Notes under the pieces: generated by a model
Told to the model about the DNA's origin: nothing
Seen by the model: only the letters and a program-made list of their open reading frames with translations
Databases searched by the model: none
DNA from: Bradyrhizobium ontarionense
GTDB lineage: Bacteria > Pseudomonadota > Alphaproteobacteria > Rhizobiales > Xanthobacteraceae
Assembly: GCF_021088345.1 (NCBI RefSeq)
Contig: NZ_CP088156.1
Coordinates: 8,113,001-8,177,000 of the forward strand
DNA: 64,000 bases
Reading direction: 5' to 3'
Part shown: positions 1 through 8,865 of the stretch, one piece after another
Layout of the letters: each line of letters starts with the position of its first letter
Position numbering within the stretch: the stretch's first letter is position 1
Program-made: the position numbers and the translations under genes

Positions 1-1145
1 CCGACGATCCAGCCGGTGAGCGCATTCGACACCAGAGCCGATGCCGCGTTGCCGGAGTAGATCACGACGATCAGCCGGCCGCGCTGCACCGCGGGCGCAA
101 TGGCGCCGAGCGCGACCGGGCCGAAGATCGTGGTGAGGCTGGGCGCCGCGAAGGCGATGGCGACGCAGGCGAGCTGCAGCGGGCCTGATGTGACGATGCT
201 CAGCAGCAGCGCACAGCCGGCGGCAAGCAGCGCGAGACCCGAGGCCTGTCCGAGACAGGCACGCAGGCTGAAACCCCTGCGCTGCAGAACTTGCGTCAGC
301 CAGGAGCCGCCGAGCAGCAGCGGCGACTGGAACAGATAGATGCCGGAGATGATCCAGCCGACCTCGACCTGCTTGTAGCCGAGCCCCAGCTGCAGAAAAG
401 GCGGCAGCCAGGTCGCGGACATGCCGACGATCCAGTACGACGCCGTCGACATGATGATGACGCCGATCACGGTCGGGTCGGCCCACAGCACGCGCGCCGG
501 CAGCGCCTTGTCCTTGGCCATTGCAGTTTCCGGCGCTTGCGCGGCCGAGTAGGGGCCTTCGCCGCCGACGACAAACCAGCCGAGCATCCAGGCAAGGCCG
601 AGCAGGCCGCAGAACAGGAAGCCGGTGCGCCAGCCGTAGCTCACGATGATAGTGGTCAGGATCGGGCCGCCGGCGAGCAGGCCGACGCTGATGCCCTGCA
701 GCACCACCGCGCTCGGCACGCTGCGCCTGTCGGCGGGAAACCAGTTGTAGCAGGCGTGGAGTGCGGTCGGCAGGCCCGGGCCTTCGCCGGCGCCGAGGAT
801 GATGCGGCAGATCACGAGCACCGCGATCGAGCCGGAGAAGAAGATCGGGATCTGCGTCGCCGACCAGACGCCGGCCATGATGAGCAGCAGCCACTTCACC
901 GGGAAGCGGCCGACCACGAACATGCCGACCGCCATGCCCGACAGCGAGAACAGTAGGAAGAAGCTGCTGCCGATCAGGCCGAAATCCTTCGGGCTCAGGC
1001 CCAGCTCCTTCATCATCGGCACCGCCGAGAGGCCGAACACCAGCTTGTCGAAGAAGTTCAGCGTCTGGAACAGGAACAGCATGATCAGGACGGCGATCGC
1101 GCGTCCTCCCACAGGGCTTCTGGCAGTGTCGGCTGATGTCGTCAT
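1..1145 (-). CDS. MFS transporter, anion:cation symporter type (C-terminus beyond window)
   Basis: The gene starts at the ATG whose complement lies at 1143-1145 and reads leftward off the window, so about 381 residues are visible and the C-terminus is missing. The N-terminus is short and polar, followed by a hydrophobic helix and the NFFDKL-type segment usual for the ACS branch of the major facilitator family, which imports organic anions with protons. It is the third gene of a leftward operon behind an MhpA-like hydroxylase and a ring-cleavage dioxygenase. It therefore probably imports the aromatic acid that those enzymes degrade; the substrate is an inference. About 30 bases separate it from the hydroxylase gene. 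Confidence 0.85.
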   Translation of the reverse strand, partial: MTTSADTARSPVGGRAIAVLIMLFLFQTLNFFDKLVFGLSAVPMMKELGLSPKDFGLIGSSFFLLFSLSGMAVGMFVVGRFPVKWLLLIMAGVWSATQIPIFFSGSIAVLVICRIILGAGEGPGLPTALHACYNWFPADRRSVPSAVVLQGISVGLLAGGPILTTIIVSYGWRTGFLFCGLLGLAWMLGWFVVGGEGPYSAAQAPETAMAKDKALPARVLWADPTVIGVIIMSTASYWIVGMSATWLPPFLQLGLGYKQVEVGWIISGIYLFQSPLLLGGSWLTQVLQRRGFSLRACLGQASGLALLAAGCALLLSIVTSGPLQLACVAIAFAAPSLTTIFGPVALGAIAPAVQRGRLIVVIYSGNAASALVSNALTGWIV

Positions 1146-1176
1146 GGCGTTTCCCCGTTTGATATTCTTGTTTTGA

Positions 1177-2727
1177 TTAGTGCAGTCGTTCGTTCGACTC
1201 GCTCAGCAGCGCGGCGAGCTCCGGCGCGTCCGTCGCGACGCCGTAGACATAGTGGTCGGGTCGCACCAGCGCGGCGCTGCAGCCGTGGCGCTCGAACCAG
1301 CGCGCGACGACGCCGCTTTCCTCGGCCAATCCAGCGCCGCCGATGGTGATCGTATTGATGCCGGCGTCGCGCGTCGCAGCATCGATCGCGCTCGAATTGA
1401 GCGCGCCGCGTCCGTCGAGAACAAGCCGCCATCCGGTGCCGGCGACACCATCGAGCAGTGCACGTCCACTATCGCTGATGATCCAGGGCTGCGGAAACAG
1501 CGTGCCGTTGGCCGCGTTCGCCTTGGTCGCGAGCAGGCCCGTGGTCAGCGGCGGCACGATCTCCTGCCGCGTGATGGTGCGCGGCGCGCCGCCGCCTTCG
1601 GCAAGGATACGCGCATCGCGTGCCGCGGCAGCAATCGGATCCTGCTCGCAAATGACGCGGCCGATGGCCTTGATGCGGGTGGTCAGCTCGCGCACATGGG
1701 TGCTGCGCTCGGCCTCGTAGCTGTCGAGCAGCGCCGCCCTTGATTGTCCGCGCAGCACGCGCGCGAGTTTCCAGCACAGGTTGGCCGCGTCGCGCAGGCC
1801 CTGGCACATGCCCTGGCCGATGAAGGGCGGCTGTTGATGCGCGGCGTCCCCGGCGAGCAGGACGCGGCCCTGGCTCCAGCGGCTCGCCACCAGGGCATGG
1901 AAGCGGTAGCTCGCCGCGCGCCACAGTCTGCCGTCCTCCGGGGCGAGCCAGGGGGCGAGCAGCCGCCAGACCTGCTGCGGGTCTTCCATCGCGTGCCGGT
2001 CTTCGGACGGCCGCAGCATGATCTCGAAGCGGCGATGATTGCCGGGGCCGACGATGTAGGTGGTCGGCCGCGCCGGATTGCAGAACTGCGCGGCGGTCGC
2101 CGGCAGTTTGCCGATGGCGGACTCATTGACGAGAAGATCGACGACCAGCCATGGCTCGTCGAAGTCGAGATCATCGAAGCTGATGCCGAGCTGCTGGCGC
2201 ACGGCGCTGGAGGCGCCGTCGCAGGCGATGACGTAGTCGGCGGTGATCTCGCGAATGCCACCATCGTCCTGCTCCAACACGACCGTGGCTGCTTTCGCGT
2301 GTTGCCGGATCGCGACCAGGGTCGTGCCGAGCTCGACCGTGACGGAGGTATAGCTCGTGACATGGTCGCGCATCACCTGTTCGACCGGCGGCTGCGTGAA
2401 CACCATGCTCGGCGTGTAGCCGAGCGGGTAGGGCTCTGCGACCATGTCGATGCGCCGGATCAATTGTCCCTGCGCGCCGAAATGCTCGGAGGCCGGGAAC
2501 GGGGCGACATGGCGGCTGACTTGTTCGGCGATGCCGAGATTGTCGAACAGCCGCATGATCTCGTGATCGAGCGCGATCGCGCGCGGCTTGTCGTAGATGT
2601 CGCGGGCGCGGTCGATCGCGAGCGTCGTGATGCCGCCAGCGCCAAGCAAGTTGGCGGCGATGGCGCCGGTCGGCCCGAAGCCGATCACGACGACCTCAAA
2701 ATGTTTCTTATCTGACGAGGCGGACAT
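1177..2727 (-). CDS. FAD-dependent aromatic monooxygenase, MhpA-like
   Basis: A 516-residue class A flavin hydroxylase. Near the N-terminus is the FAD-binding GFGPTG motif (about residues 16-21), then the mid-protein DG motif (VIACDGASSAVR) and the GD motif (GDAAHQQPPFIGQG) that contacts the flavin ribityl chain. Closest in type to MhpA, 3-(3-hydroxyphenyl)propionate 2-hydroxylase, which adds a second hydroxyl ortho to a phenol before ring cleavage, using NAD(P)H and O2 in the cytoplasm. The neighbouring dioxygenase and MFS transporter fit a small pathway for a phenolic acid. The exact substrate cannot be told from sequence; related enzymes act on resorcinol-type or other phenolic substrates. 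Confidence 0.85.
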   Translation of the reverse strand: MSASSDKKHFEVVVIGFGPTGAIAANLLGAGGITTLAIDRARDIYDKPRAIALDHEIMRLFDNLGIAEQVSRHVAPFPASEHFGAQGQLIRRIDMVAEPYPLGYTPSMVFTQPPVEQVMRDHVTSYTSVTVELGTTLVAIRQHAKAATVVLEQDDGGIREITADYVIACDGASSAVRQQLGISFDDLDFDEPWLVVDLLVNESAIGKLPATAAQFCNPARPTTYIVGPGNHRRFEIMLRPSEDRHAMEDPQQVWRLLAPWLAPEDGRLWRAASYRFHALVASRWSQGRVLLAGDAAHQQPPFIGQGMCQGLRDAANLCWKLARVLRGQSRAALLDSYEAERSTHVRELTTRIKAIGRVICEQDPIAAAARDARILAEGGGAPRTITRQEIVPPLTTGLLATKANAANGTLFPQPWIISDSGRALLDGVAGTGWRLVLDGRGALNSSAIDAATRDAGINTITIGGAGLAEESGVVARWFERHGCSAALVRPDHYVYGVATDAPELAALLSESNERLH

Positions 2728-2761
2728 GAAGCTCGAACTCGTATCTGAAGGAAGGATCTGA

Positions 2762-3655
2762 TCAGGCGGCGTAGCTGACCGCGAGCTGCGCGGCCTTCAC
2801 GTGATCGGCCTTTGGCGGCGCGATGCCCCATTGATCGGTGCGGCCGGGCGGCCAGATCCAATGTTCGGGACCGCGCACGACATAGTCGTCGTCGACCTGC
2901 AGCACCTCGGCGGTGTATTCGATGACGGTGCCGACCGGATCGATGAAGTAGGCGAACACGTTGTCGCCGGGACCGTGGCGGCCGACGCCCCAGGCGATCG
3001 GGTAGCCGGCATCGATCATGCGGCCCGCGCCGCGCATCACGCCTTCCCAGGTCGGCATCAGGAAGGCGACGTGGTTGAGCCCGTTCACCTTGGCCGCAGC
3101 GATCACCACCGCATGATGGTCGGAGTTGCAGCGGACGAACGCCATCGCCGCCGAGCGGTCGGTCAGACGGAAGCCGAGCGCGTTCTGGTAGAACGCGGCC
3201 GTGCGGTCGACGTCGGTACTGTTGAGATTGACGTGGGCGAGGCGCTCCGGAAGCTCCGGCCTGGGCGACTTGGCCTCGTGCCTGATATCGCCGCGGACGA
3301 AGCGCAGTACGCCGCCTTCGGGGCCGCGCAGGCTCATGATGACGCCGCCATCGGGTGCAGGGTTCGGCGCCGGCGCTGACAGCAGCGTCGCGCCCTCGCG
3401 GATGGCGTTGCGGCTGATGGCATCGAAATCGTCGGAATCGGCGAGACGAAACGTCACCGCCTTCAGCTCGGTGCGGTCGCTCCGGTGCAGCGCGACGACG
3501 TGGTGGTCGCTGCCCGTTGCGCGGAGATAGACGGCGCCGTCAGCCGCAGCGACGCGCTCCAGCCCCCAGGTCTCCCGATAGAACGCTTCCGAACGGGCCA
3601 GATCGGGCGTGCCCAGATCGACACTGCGCAGAGCCGTGACCGGAAACCGGGTCAT
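2762..3655 (-). CDS. extradiol ring-cleavage dioxygenase (two VOC domains)
   Basis: A 297-residue protein with two vicinal-oxygen-chelate domains, about residues 5-125 and 138-255. The C-terminal domain keeps the 2-His-1-carboxylate iron site of type I extradiol dioxygenases: H141 in AHVNLN, H195 in NHVAF and E246 in IEYTAE. It also has a GRHGPG loop that matches the active-site His region of BphC-like enzymes. It should open a catechol ring next to the hydroxyls, directly after the hydroxylase encoded 34 bases downstream on the same strand. It is the first gene of the leftward operon and faces the GntR gene across an AT-rich gap. Substrate unknown. Confidence 0.85.
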   Translation of the reverse strand: MTRFPVTALRSVDLGTPDLARSEAFYRETWGLERVAAADGAVYLRATGSDHHVVALHRSDRTELKAVTFRLADSDDFDAISRNAIREGATLLSAPAPNPAPDGGVIMSLRGPEGGVLRFVRGDIRHEAKSPRPELPERLAHVNLNSTDVDRTAAFYQNALGFRLTDRSAAMAFVRCNSDHHAVVIAAAKVNGLNHVAFLMPTWEGVMRGAGRMIDAGYPIAWGVGRHGPGDNVFAYFIDPVGTVIEYTAEVLQVDDDYVVRGPEHWIWPPGRTDQWGIAPPKADHVKAAQLAVSYAA

Positions 3656-3758
3656 GAGCGTGTCCTCCAGCCGCGAACCCCGGTTCGGGGGCGCGCGATG
3701 TTCTTGTCCGTGGCCGGCGATCCGGCTCAGCTCTTTTATTACATAAAAAATCTAAATC

Positions 3759-3784
3759 AATCAGAATTTATAAGTTTTATGATT
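3759..3784. promoter_or_regulatory. candidate operator between dioxygenase operon and GntR gene
   Basis: An imperfect dyad lies in an unusually AT-rich stretch of the 176-base divergent gap: arms AATCANAA and TTNTGATT with a 10-base centre. A further short palindrome, CTGA-T-TCAG, follows at about 3811-3819 just before the GntR ribosome-binding site. Position between the regulator and the operon it faces suggests GntR binding; this is inference. Confidence 0.4.
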
Positions 3785-3831
3785 CCTAGCCAGGCTCTAT
3801 ATATGTCGTTCTGATTCAGAGGAGATTGGGC

Positions 3832-4566
3832 GTGGATGCGGTTGTAGAGGCCGAGGGGCAGGGCCCGTCGACCCAGGCGAGCCATGTGTATGACCGGCTG
3901 CGCGAGGACTTGCTGTCCGGGCGGCTCGCGCCGTCGCGCAAGCTGCAGATGCGCTTTCTGACCGAGGCCTATCAGACCGGGCAGACGCCGCTGCGCGAGG
4001 CGCTCAACCGCCTGACGGCGGACGGCCTGGTCGAGGTGCGCGAGCAGCGCGGCTTCTACGTGAAGGACATCAGCCGCGCCGAGCTCGCCGAGCTGACCAA
4101 GACGCGCTGCTGGGTCGAGGCGCTGGCACTGCGCGAGTCGATGGCGGCTGCGACGCCGCAATGGGAGGAGCAGCTGGTGCTGGCGCAGCATCGGCTCAGC
4201 CGGGCGCCGCGTTCGCTCAGCGCGACCACCTTCGAGGACAACCCGGAGTGGGAGAAGCTGCACCGGATCTATCACCGCGTCCTGATCTCGAACTGCGGCT
4301 CGCAATCCCTGATCGCGTTCTGCGGCCAGCTTGCCGACCAGCTTTATCGCTATCGCAGGCTGTCGATGCGCAAGGCGTTTCCGTCACGCGCCGTCGGCGA
4401 AGAGCACGCCGCGATCGTCACGGCCGTGCTGAACGCCGATGTCGAGCACGCGGTGCAGCTCCTGACGGCGCAATACCAGCGGACGGCCGACGTCATCCTG
4501 CAGGACGAGACGATCTTTCCGGAGCTGCGCAACGCAAGAGGCGCGCACAGGGACGCAAAGGGTTAG
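3832..4566 (+). CDS. GntR family regulator (FadR/FCD type)
   Basis: I chose the GTG at 3832 because AGAGGAG ends 7 bases upstream; the longer TTG start at 3826 would be too close to it. About 244 residues. An N-terminal winged helix-turn-helix (about residues 15-80, with TPLREALNRLTADGLV and a REQRGFYV wing) is followed by an all-helical FCD ligand domain with conserved His residues (HRIYHRVLI, EEHAAIV) that usually bind a metal and an organic acid. It diverges from the aromatic catabolic operon and most likely controls it in response to a pathway intermediate. Its end overlaps the convergent TetR gene by 4 bases. Confidence 0.85.
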   Translation: MDAVVEAEGQGPSTQASHVYDRLREDLLSGRLAPSRKLQMRFLTEAYQTGQTPLREALNRLTADGLVEVREQRGFYVKDISRAELAELTKTRCWVEALALRESMAAATPQWEEQLVLAQHRLSRAPRSLSATTFEDNPEWEKLHRIYHRVLISNCGSQSLIAFCGQLADQLYRYRRLSMRKAFPSRAVGEEHAAIVTAVLNADVEHAVQLLTAQYQRTADVILQDETIFPELRNARGAHRDAKG

Positions 4567-5237
4567 CGGCAGGTCGTCGCGGCAAGGAAGAAGTCGACAC
4601 GCTTCTCGACATGCGCCTGCGCCTCCTTCTTCAACGCGCGTATGTCCTCGCCGAGCAGGCCGCGGAACAGCACGGAAAAGACCACCAGATCGATGAATAT
4701 CTTCGCCGTGTCCTCGATCCGGTCAGCGGCGAAAGCGCCCTTGCCGGCGAGACCCTCGGTGCGTGCGAGCTCGCCGAGGATGCGGCCCACGTTGAGGGTG
4801 GCGCGTTGGCGAGCCGAGTCCTGGATTTCGCACGTCAGCTCCGGAAAGCGTGGACCTTCCGCGATGACCGAGCGCATCAGCCCAACCACCTCTTCCGAGA
4901 AGGCGCGCTCGATCAGAGTGAGCCCGAGGCTGATCAGCTTGGCGCGGAGGGTGCGGCCCTGCGGCACCAGGTTTTCATATTGCGTGTTGCGCGCCGCCTG
5001 GCGGCCGATGACGGCTGCGAACAGCGCCGCCTTGCTGGGGAAGCGCGCATAGATCGTCGGTTTGCCGGCGCGCGCGGTCTGCGCGATCTCGTCGACGCTC
5101 GTGCCTTCGAAGCCGTGGGCGAGGAACACCGTCTTGGCGGCATCCAGAATGCGCTCCTCGACCTCGCCGGCACGTTCGAGCGATGGCCGCCCGACCTTGC
5201 CGCGCGCCGTCTTCGAAGCAACCATTCGATCCGCCAT
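4563..5237 (-). CDS. TetR family transcriptional regulator
   Basis: A 224-residue protein with a typical N-terminal TetR helix-turn-helix (about residues 25-75: ILDAAKTVFLAHGFEGTSVDEIA, then KPTIYARFPSKAALF) and a divergent C-terminal ligand/dimer domain rich in Leu and Ala. It overlaps the GntR gene tail to tail and is divergent from the CHRD-domain gene 170 bases away. Ligand and targets are not evident. TetR proteins commonly repress a neighbouring gene, so the CHRD gene or its own promoter are the first candidates, but no clear palindrome was seen in the gap. Confidence 0.85.
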   Translation of the reverse strand: MADRMVASKTARGKVGRPSLERAGEVEERILDAAKTVFLAHGFEGTSVDEIAQTARAGKPTIYARFPSKAALFAAVIGRQAARNTQYENLVPQGRTLRAKLISLGLTLIERAFSEEVVGLMRSVIAEGPRFPELTCEIQDSARQRATLNVGRILGELARTEGLAGKGAFAADRIEDTAKIFIDLVVFSVLFRGLLGEDIRALKKEAQAHVEKRVDFFLAATTCR

Positions 5238-5408
5238 GGCTTTCTATCGAGGCCTCTGTGTTCCCGTCCTGTTTGGCACAGGGGGCGGGATTGTTCAATC
5301 AACGCGGCCACCGTCGCTACCGCATGCATCCGAACGCGCTCCGCGGAATATCGGCTTGCCTGCGGGGTCTCCGACGCTCAGAGTGCACAAAACCAAAAGG
5401 GGGAAACC

Positions 5409-5840
5409 ATGCATCGGAAACTCGTTCATCTGGCGCTGCTGGCCGTGGCCGTCTGCGTCGCGGCTGCTCCGCAGGCCCACGCCGAGACCATTGTCCTGAA
5501 GTCCGAGCTCAAGGCCGCCAACGAGGTGCCGCCGAACGCCAGCACCGCGACGGGCGCCGCCGAGGCGAGCTTCGACACCGCCACCAGAACACTGACCTGG
5601 AAGGTCACTTTTTCCGGCCTGACCGGCATTCCGATCGGCGCGCATTTCCACGGTCCGAGCGAGCCCGGCAAGAATGCCGGCATCGTGCTGCCGTTCAAGA
5701 GCCCGGAGCCGCCGATCACGGGGACCGCCGTGCTGACCGACGCGCAGGCCACCGATCTGCTCGCGGGCAAATGGTATGCAAACGTCCACACACAGGCCAA
5801 TCCGGGCGGCGAGATCCGCGGCCAGATGGTCAAGCAGTGA
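5409..5840 (+). CDS. exported CHRD-domain protein
   Basis: 143 residues starting at the ATG preceded by a purine-rich AAAAGGGGGAAA ribosome-binding site. Residues 1-26 form a signal peptide ending AHA-ET. The rest is one CHRD domain, recognised by LKAANEVPPN near its start, AHFHGPSEPGKNAGIV in the middle and WYANVHTQANPGGEIRGQ at the end. The domain is named from chordin and occurs in many small bacterial periplasmic proteins of unknown role; conserved His residues suggest metal binding. It stands alone on the plus strand, converging on the EAL gene. Confidence 0.85.
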   Translation: MHRKLVHLALLAVAVCVAAAPQAHAETIVLKSELKAANEVPPNASTATGAAEASFDTATRTLTWKVTFSGLTGIPIGAHFHGPSEPGKNAGIVLPFKSPEPPITGTAVLTDAQATDLLAGKWYANVHTQANPGGEIRGQMVKQ

Positions 5841-5888
5841 GTCTCTTACAGTCGCGGTGCAGTGCAGCGCGTTCGCAACAAGGACTAT

Positions 5889-7523
5889 TCACGCCGCCAG
5901 TTCGGGCTTGGAGATCCGGCCCTCCGCCGCTGCCGAGGCGTTGTGCACGTCGAGGAACTGCTTGAAACGATCGAGCGAGAGCGGCGGCGAGACCAGGTAG
6001 CCCTGGCCTTCCTCGACGCCGCAGGCGATCAGCGCATCGACCTGCTCCTGCTGCTCGATGCCCTCGGCGACCACGGACATGTCGAGCTCGCGCGCCAGCG
6101 CCACCAGCATCTGCACGACGACGACCGCGGACTGGTCGCGCGTGATCGCGTCGACGAAGAACTTGTCGATCTTCAGGATGCGCGCGCCGAGCCGCTGGAT
6201 GGTGGACAGGCCGCTATGGCCGATGCCGACGTCGTCGAGTGCGATGCGGAAGCCGAACTCGCCGAGCTCCTTCACGACATCAGTCGCTTTGTTGAGATCG
6301 GCGAGCTCCTCGCGCTCGGTGACCTCGAGCACGACCTGGCGCGTCGAGACGGACGACGACGCGACCACCTTGCGCAAATCATCGACGAAGCCGTCGCCAA
6401 GCAGATGGCGCGGCGTGATGTTGACGGACAGCTTGAACAGCTTGTCCTGCCGCATCTCGGGCTGCAGCTCGCGCAGCGCGCTCTTGAGGATCTGCCAGGT
6501 CAGCTTCTCGATGCGGCCGCTGCTCTCGGCGAGCGGGATGAAGCTCATCGGCGGGATCAGCCGGCCGTCCGGCTTCTCCCAGCGGGCCAGGATCTCGCCG
6601 CCGATGATGTCCCCGGTCTTCAGTCTGAAGGTCGGCTGCACATAGGGCTTGAACTCGTGCGCGGCGAGCGCGCGATCGAGCTCGGCGACCGGATCCACCG
6701 GCCGGTTCAGATAGCTCGCCAGCAGCAACCCGAACACGCCGCCCAGCACGCCCGCGGCGAGCATCGTCAGCAGGTAGGCCATGTCCTGGCGCGCGCTCAG
6801 ACTCTGCGGCCGCACATGGATCGTGGCCTGCAGCGGATAGCGATCGGACACCGTGGTGAAGGCGACGGTCTGCGCCGGCGGCCTGGAGGACGCGTCGGGA
6901 TGATAGCCCGCCACCTGCTCGCCGTTGGGCAACGTCAGGGTGACGTCGCTCTGGGTCCGCAGGCCCACCGGCATCACGTCGAGCAGGTTGCCGTCGATGC
7001 GCAGGATCGCCGCCAATGACCGCTGCCCATCGATGTCGCGCAGCACGCCGAAAGCGGCGCCGGTGAACTGCGGGACACGGAACAGCCGCAGCTGGCCGTC
7101 TGCGGATTGGAACATCTCCTCCCGCCGTGCCCAGCCATTGTCGAATTCGAGCGTCTCGGAATAGGCCGCGCACAGCACCGATCCCTCGCGGTCGACGGTG
7201 CGGATGTCCTTCACGATCGTGCCTTGATAGACGTGGAGGCGAAGCGCCTGCAGCGCGCCGGCGCTGCAATCCATCGGGCCTTTCGCGACGAGACGGTTCA
7301 GGATCGCGCCGGCCGAATCGATCGCGGCTTCGGAGCGGCGCAGTGCGACCTTGCTGAGTTCGTTGATCTGGCGCGCAGTCTGGTCGCCGATCAGTGCGGT
7401 CACCGCAAAATCGGCGCCGGCCAGGAAAATCCCGACGGAGGCGACGACCGCCCCGACACGAAGCATGTGTGTGCGTTGCAATGCCATCGTGTCGTGAACG
7501 CCCCCCGTATGATCACGGAGCAT
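5889..7523 (-). CDS. membrane CSS-EAL cyclic-di-GMP phosphodiesterase
   Basis: 544 residues. A first membrane helix (about 21-45) and a second (about 248-272) enclose a periplasmic segment with C86-S-A and C118, resembling the redox-sensing CSS domain. The cytoplasmic EAL domain starts near residue 290. Its signature reads EIL (310-312), and the other catalytic groups are present: SVNITPRH, LEVTEREE, ALDDVGIGHSG, LKIDKFF, AEGIE and GQGYL. It should hydrolyse cyclic-di-GMP in response to periplasmic redox state or proteolysis, as known for E. coli CSS-EAL proteins. The true start may be the ATG 12 codons later (MALQRTH). It converges on the CHRD gene. Confidence 0.85.
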   Translation of the reverse strand: MLRDHTGGVHDTMALQRTHMLRVGAVVASVGIFLAGADFAVTALIGDQTARQINELSKVALRRSEAAIDSAGAILNRLVAKGPMDCSAGALQALRLHVYQGTIVKDIRTVDREGSVLCAAYSETLEFDNGWARREEMFQSADGQLRLFRVPQFTGAAFGVLRDIDGQRSLAAILRIDGNLLDVMPVGLRTQSDVTLTLPNGEQVAGYHPDASSRPPAQTVAFTTVSDRYPLQATIHVRPQSLSARQDMAYLLTMLAAGVLGGVFGLLLASYLNRPVDPVAELDRALAAHEFKPYVQPTFRLKTGDIIGGEILARWEKPDGRLIPPMSFIPLAESSGRIEKLTWQILKSALRELQPEMRQDKLFKLSVNITPRHLLGDGFVDDLRKVVASSSVSTRQVVLEVTEREELADLNKATDVVKELGEFGFRIALDDVGIGHSGLSTIQRLGARILKIDKFFVDAITRDQSAVVVVQMLVALARELDMSVVAEGIEQQEQVDALIACGVEEGQGYLVSPPLSLDRFKQFLDVHNASAAAEGRISKPELAA

Positions 7524-7649
7524 CGTTCCGTTTCAACCTTCAACTTTTCGTATATGCGAGCCCCGACGCTGCACGACAGCGGTCAACGGGCGCGCGGACG
7601 CCGAATGCTGGTTAAGGAAGTCCTACGCGCCAGGGCCCGGCTTGCGGGA

Positions 7650-8837
7650 TTATGCCGCCTTGTCGGACGCGCTGCCCGGCATGGCCGCCTCCTTGCGCGT
7701 GGCCGACAGCAGCGTCAGCGCCGCCAGTGCCGACAGGCTGAGGCTCGCCGACACGATCAGCACTCCGCGGCCGAGCACGTCGATCAGCAGGCCGAACAGC
7801 AGCGGCGCGAAGGCCTGGCAGATCCGCGACGGCGCGCCGATCAGGCCGAGCCGGTAGGCGTAGTTGGCGGGGCCGAAGATCGCCAGCGGCAGCGTGCCGC
7901 GGGCAATTGTCAGAATGCCGTTGCCGGAGCCGTGCAGCAGCGCGAAGGCGGCCGCGGCGCCGCCGCCGAACAGCGCGATCGTCAGGGCGCCGATCGGGTG
8001 GGTGATGCAGGCGAGCCGTGCCGAGGCGAGCGGATGGAAGCGGCTGAGAAAACCGGCCTCGAATACGCGCGCGGCGACCTGCGCCGGCCCGATCATCATG
8101 CCCGCGAACAGCGCCTGCGCCGGCGTCGCGCCGAACGCCTGCATCAGCCGCGGCAGGTGCACCGCCATCGCCGCGGTCACGGTCCAGGCCGCCGCCATCG
8201 CGAAGGCGATCAGCACCATCGCGCGGTCGAGCGGGATGTTCGGCTTGGTGGTCTGCGCGTCGCCGGTTGCGGCCTCGATCGCGCGTGGCAGCGACAGGTT
8301 CAGCGGCAGGCCGATGACGAGATGCGCGATCGCCCAGGCAAAGCAGGTCTCGCGCCAGCCGATCGTCTCGAGGCCCAGCGTGCTCAGCGGCCAGCCGACG
8401 GTCGAGGCGAAGCCCGCGATCAAGGTGATGCCGGTGATCGCGCCGCGCGCATCACGGCCGTAGATGCGTCCGAGCGCGCCGAACGCGGCGTCGTAGAGGC
8501 CGAGGCCCATGCCGACGCCGAGCCACAGCCACGCCATTGCCAGGACCCAGAGCGAGTGCGACAGGCCGAGCAAAGCGAGGCCGATCGCGAGCACGATGTT
8601 GGAGGCGCACAGCACCTGCCGGCCGCCGACACGGTCGATCTGGCGGCCGATGCGCGGGCCGAGCAGGCCGGAGATGATCAGCGAGGCCGAGAAGGCGGCG
8701 AAGAACCAGTTGTTGGAGAGACCGAGATCCCTGGCGATCGGGTCGGCGAGGATCGCCGGCAGATAGTAGCTCGATCCCCATGCCAGCGTCTGGGCGGTGC
8801 CGAGAGCGATGACCACGCCCAGCCGTCGTGCCTGCAT
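7650..8837 (-). CDS. MFS transporter in arsenic operon
   Basis: 395 residues with about 12 hydrophobic helices, an MFS A-like loop (GRQIDRVGGRQ, about residues 63-73) and a short polar tail. It is the last gene of arsR1-flavoprotein-MFS, 28 bases after the flavoprotein gene, so it is very probably co-transcribed with them. The context points to efflux of a metalloid species, either the product of the flavoprotein or arsenite itself; ArsK- and ArsJ-type MFS proteins provide precedents. Sequence alone does not identify the substrate, and the local 'efflux' role is inference. Confidence 0.8.
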   Translation of the reverse strand: MQARRLGVVIALGTAQTLAWGSSYYLPAILADPIARDLGLSNNWFFAAFSASLIISGLLGPRIGRQIDRVGGRQVLCASNIVLAIGLALLGLSHSLWVLAMAWLWLGVGMGLGLYDAAFGALGRIYGRDARGAITGITLIAGFASTVGWPLSTLGLETIGWRETCFAWAIAHLVIGLPLNLSLPRAIEAATGDAQTTKPNIPLDRAMVLIAFAMAAAWTVTAAMAVHLPRLMQAFGATPAQALFAGMMIGPAQVAARVFEAGFLSRFHPLASARLACITHPIGALTIALFGGGAAAAFALLHGSGNGILTIARGTLPLAIFGPANYAYRLGLIGAPSRICQAFAPLLFGLLIDVLGRGVLIVSASLSLSALAALTLLSATRKEAAMPGSASDKAA

Positions 8838-8865
8838 TCCCTTGAACCCTCTCGTTGGCGCGGCG

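Noticed and set aside
3826..3831. TTG start for the GntR gene
   Set aside because: The ribosome-binding site AGAGGAG ends only one base before it; the GTG at 3832 has proper spacing.
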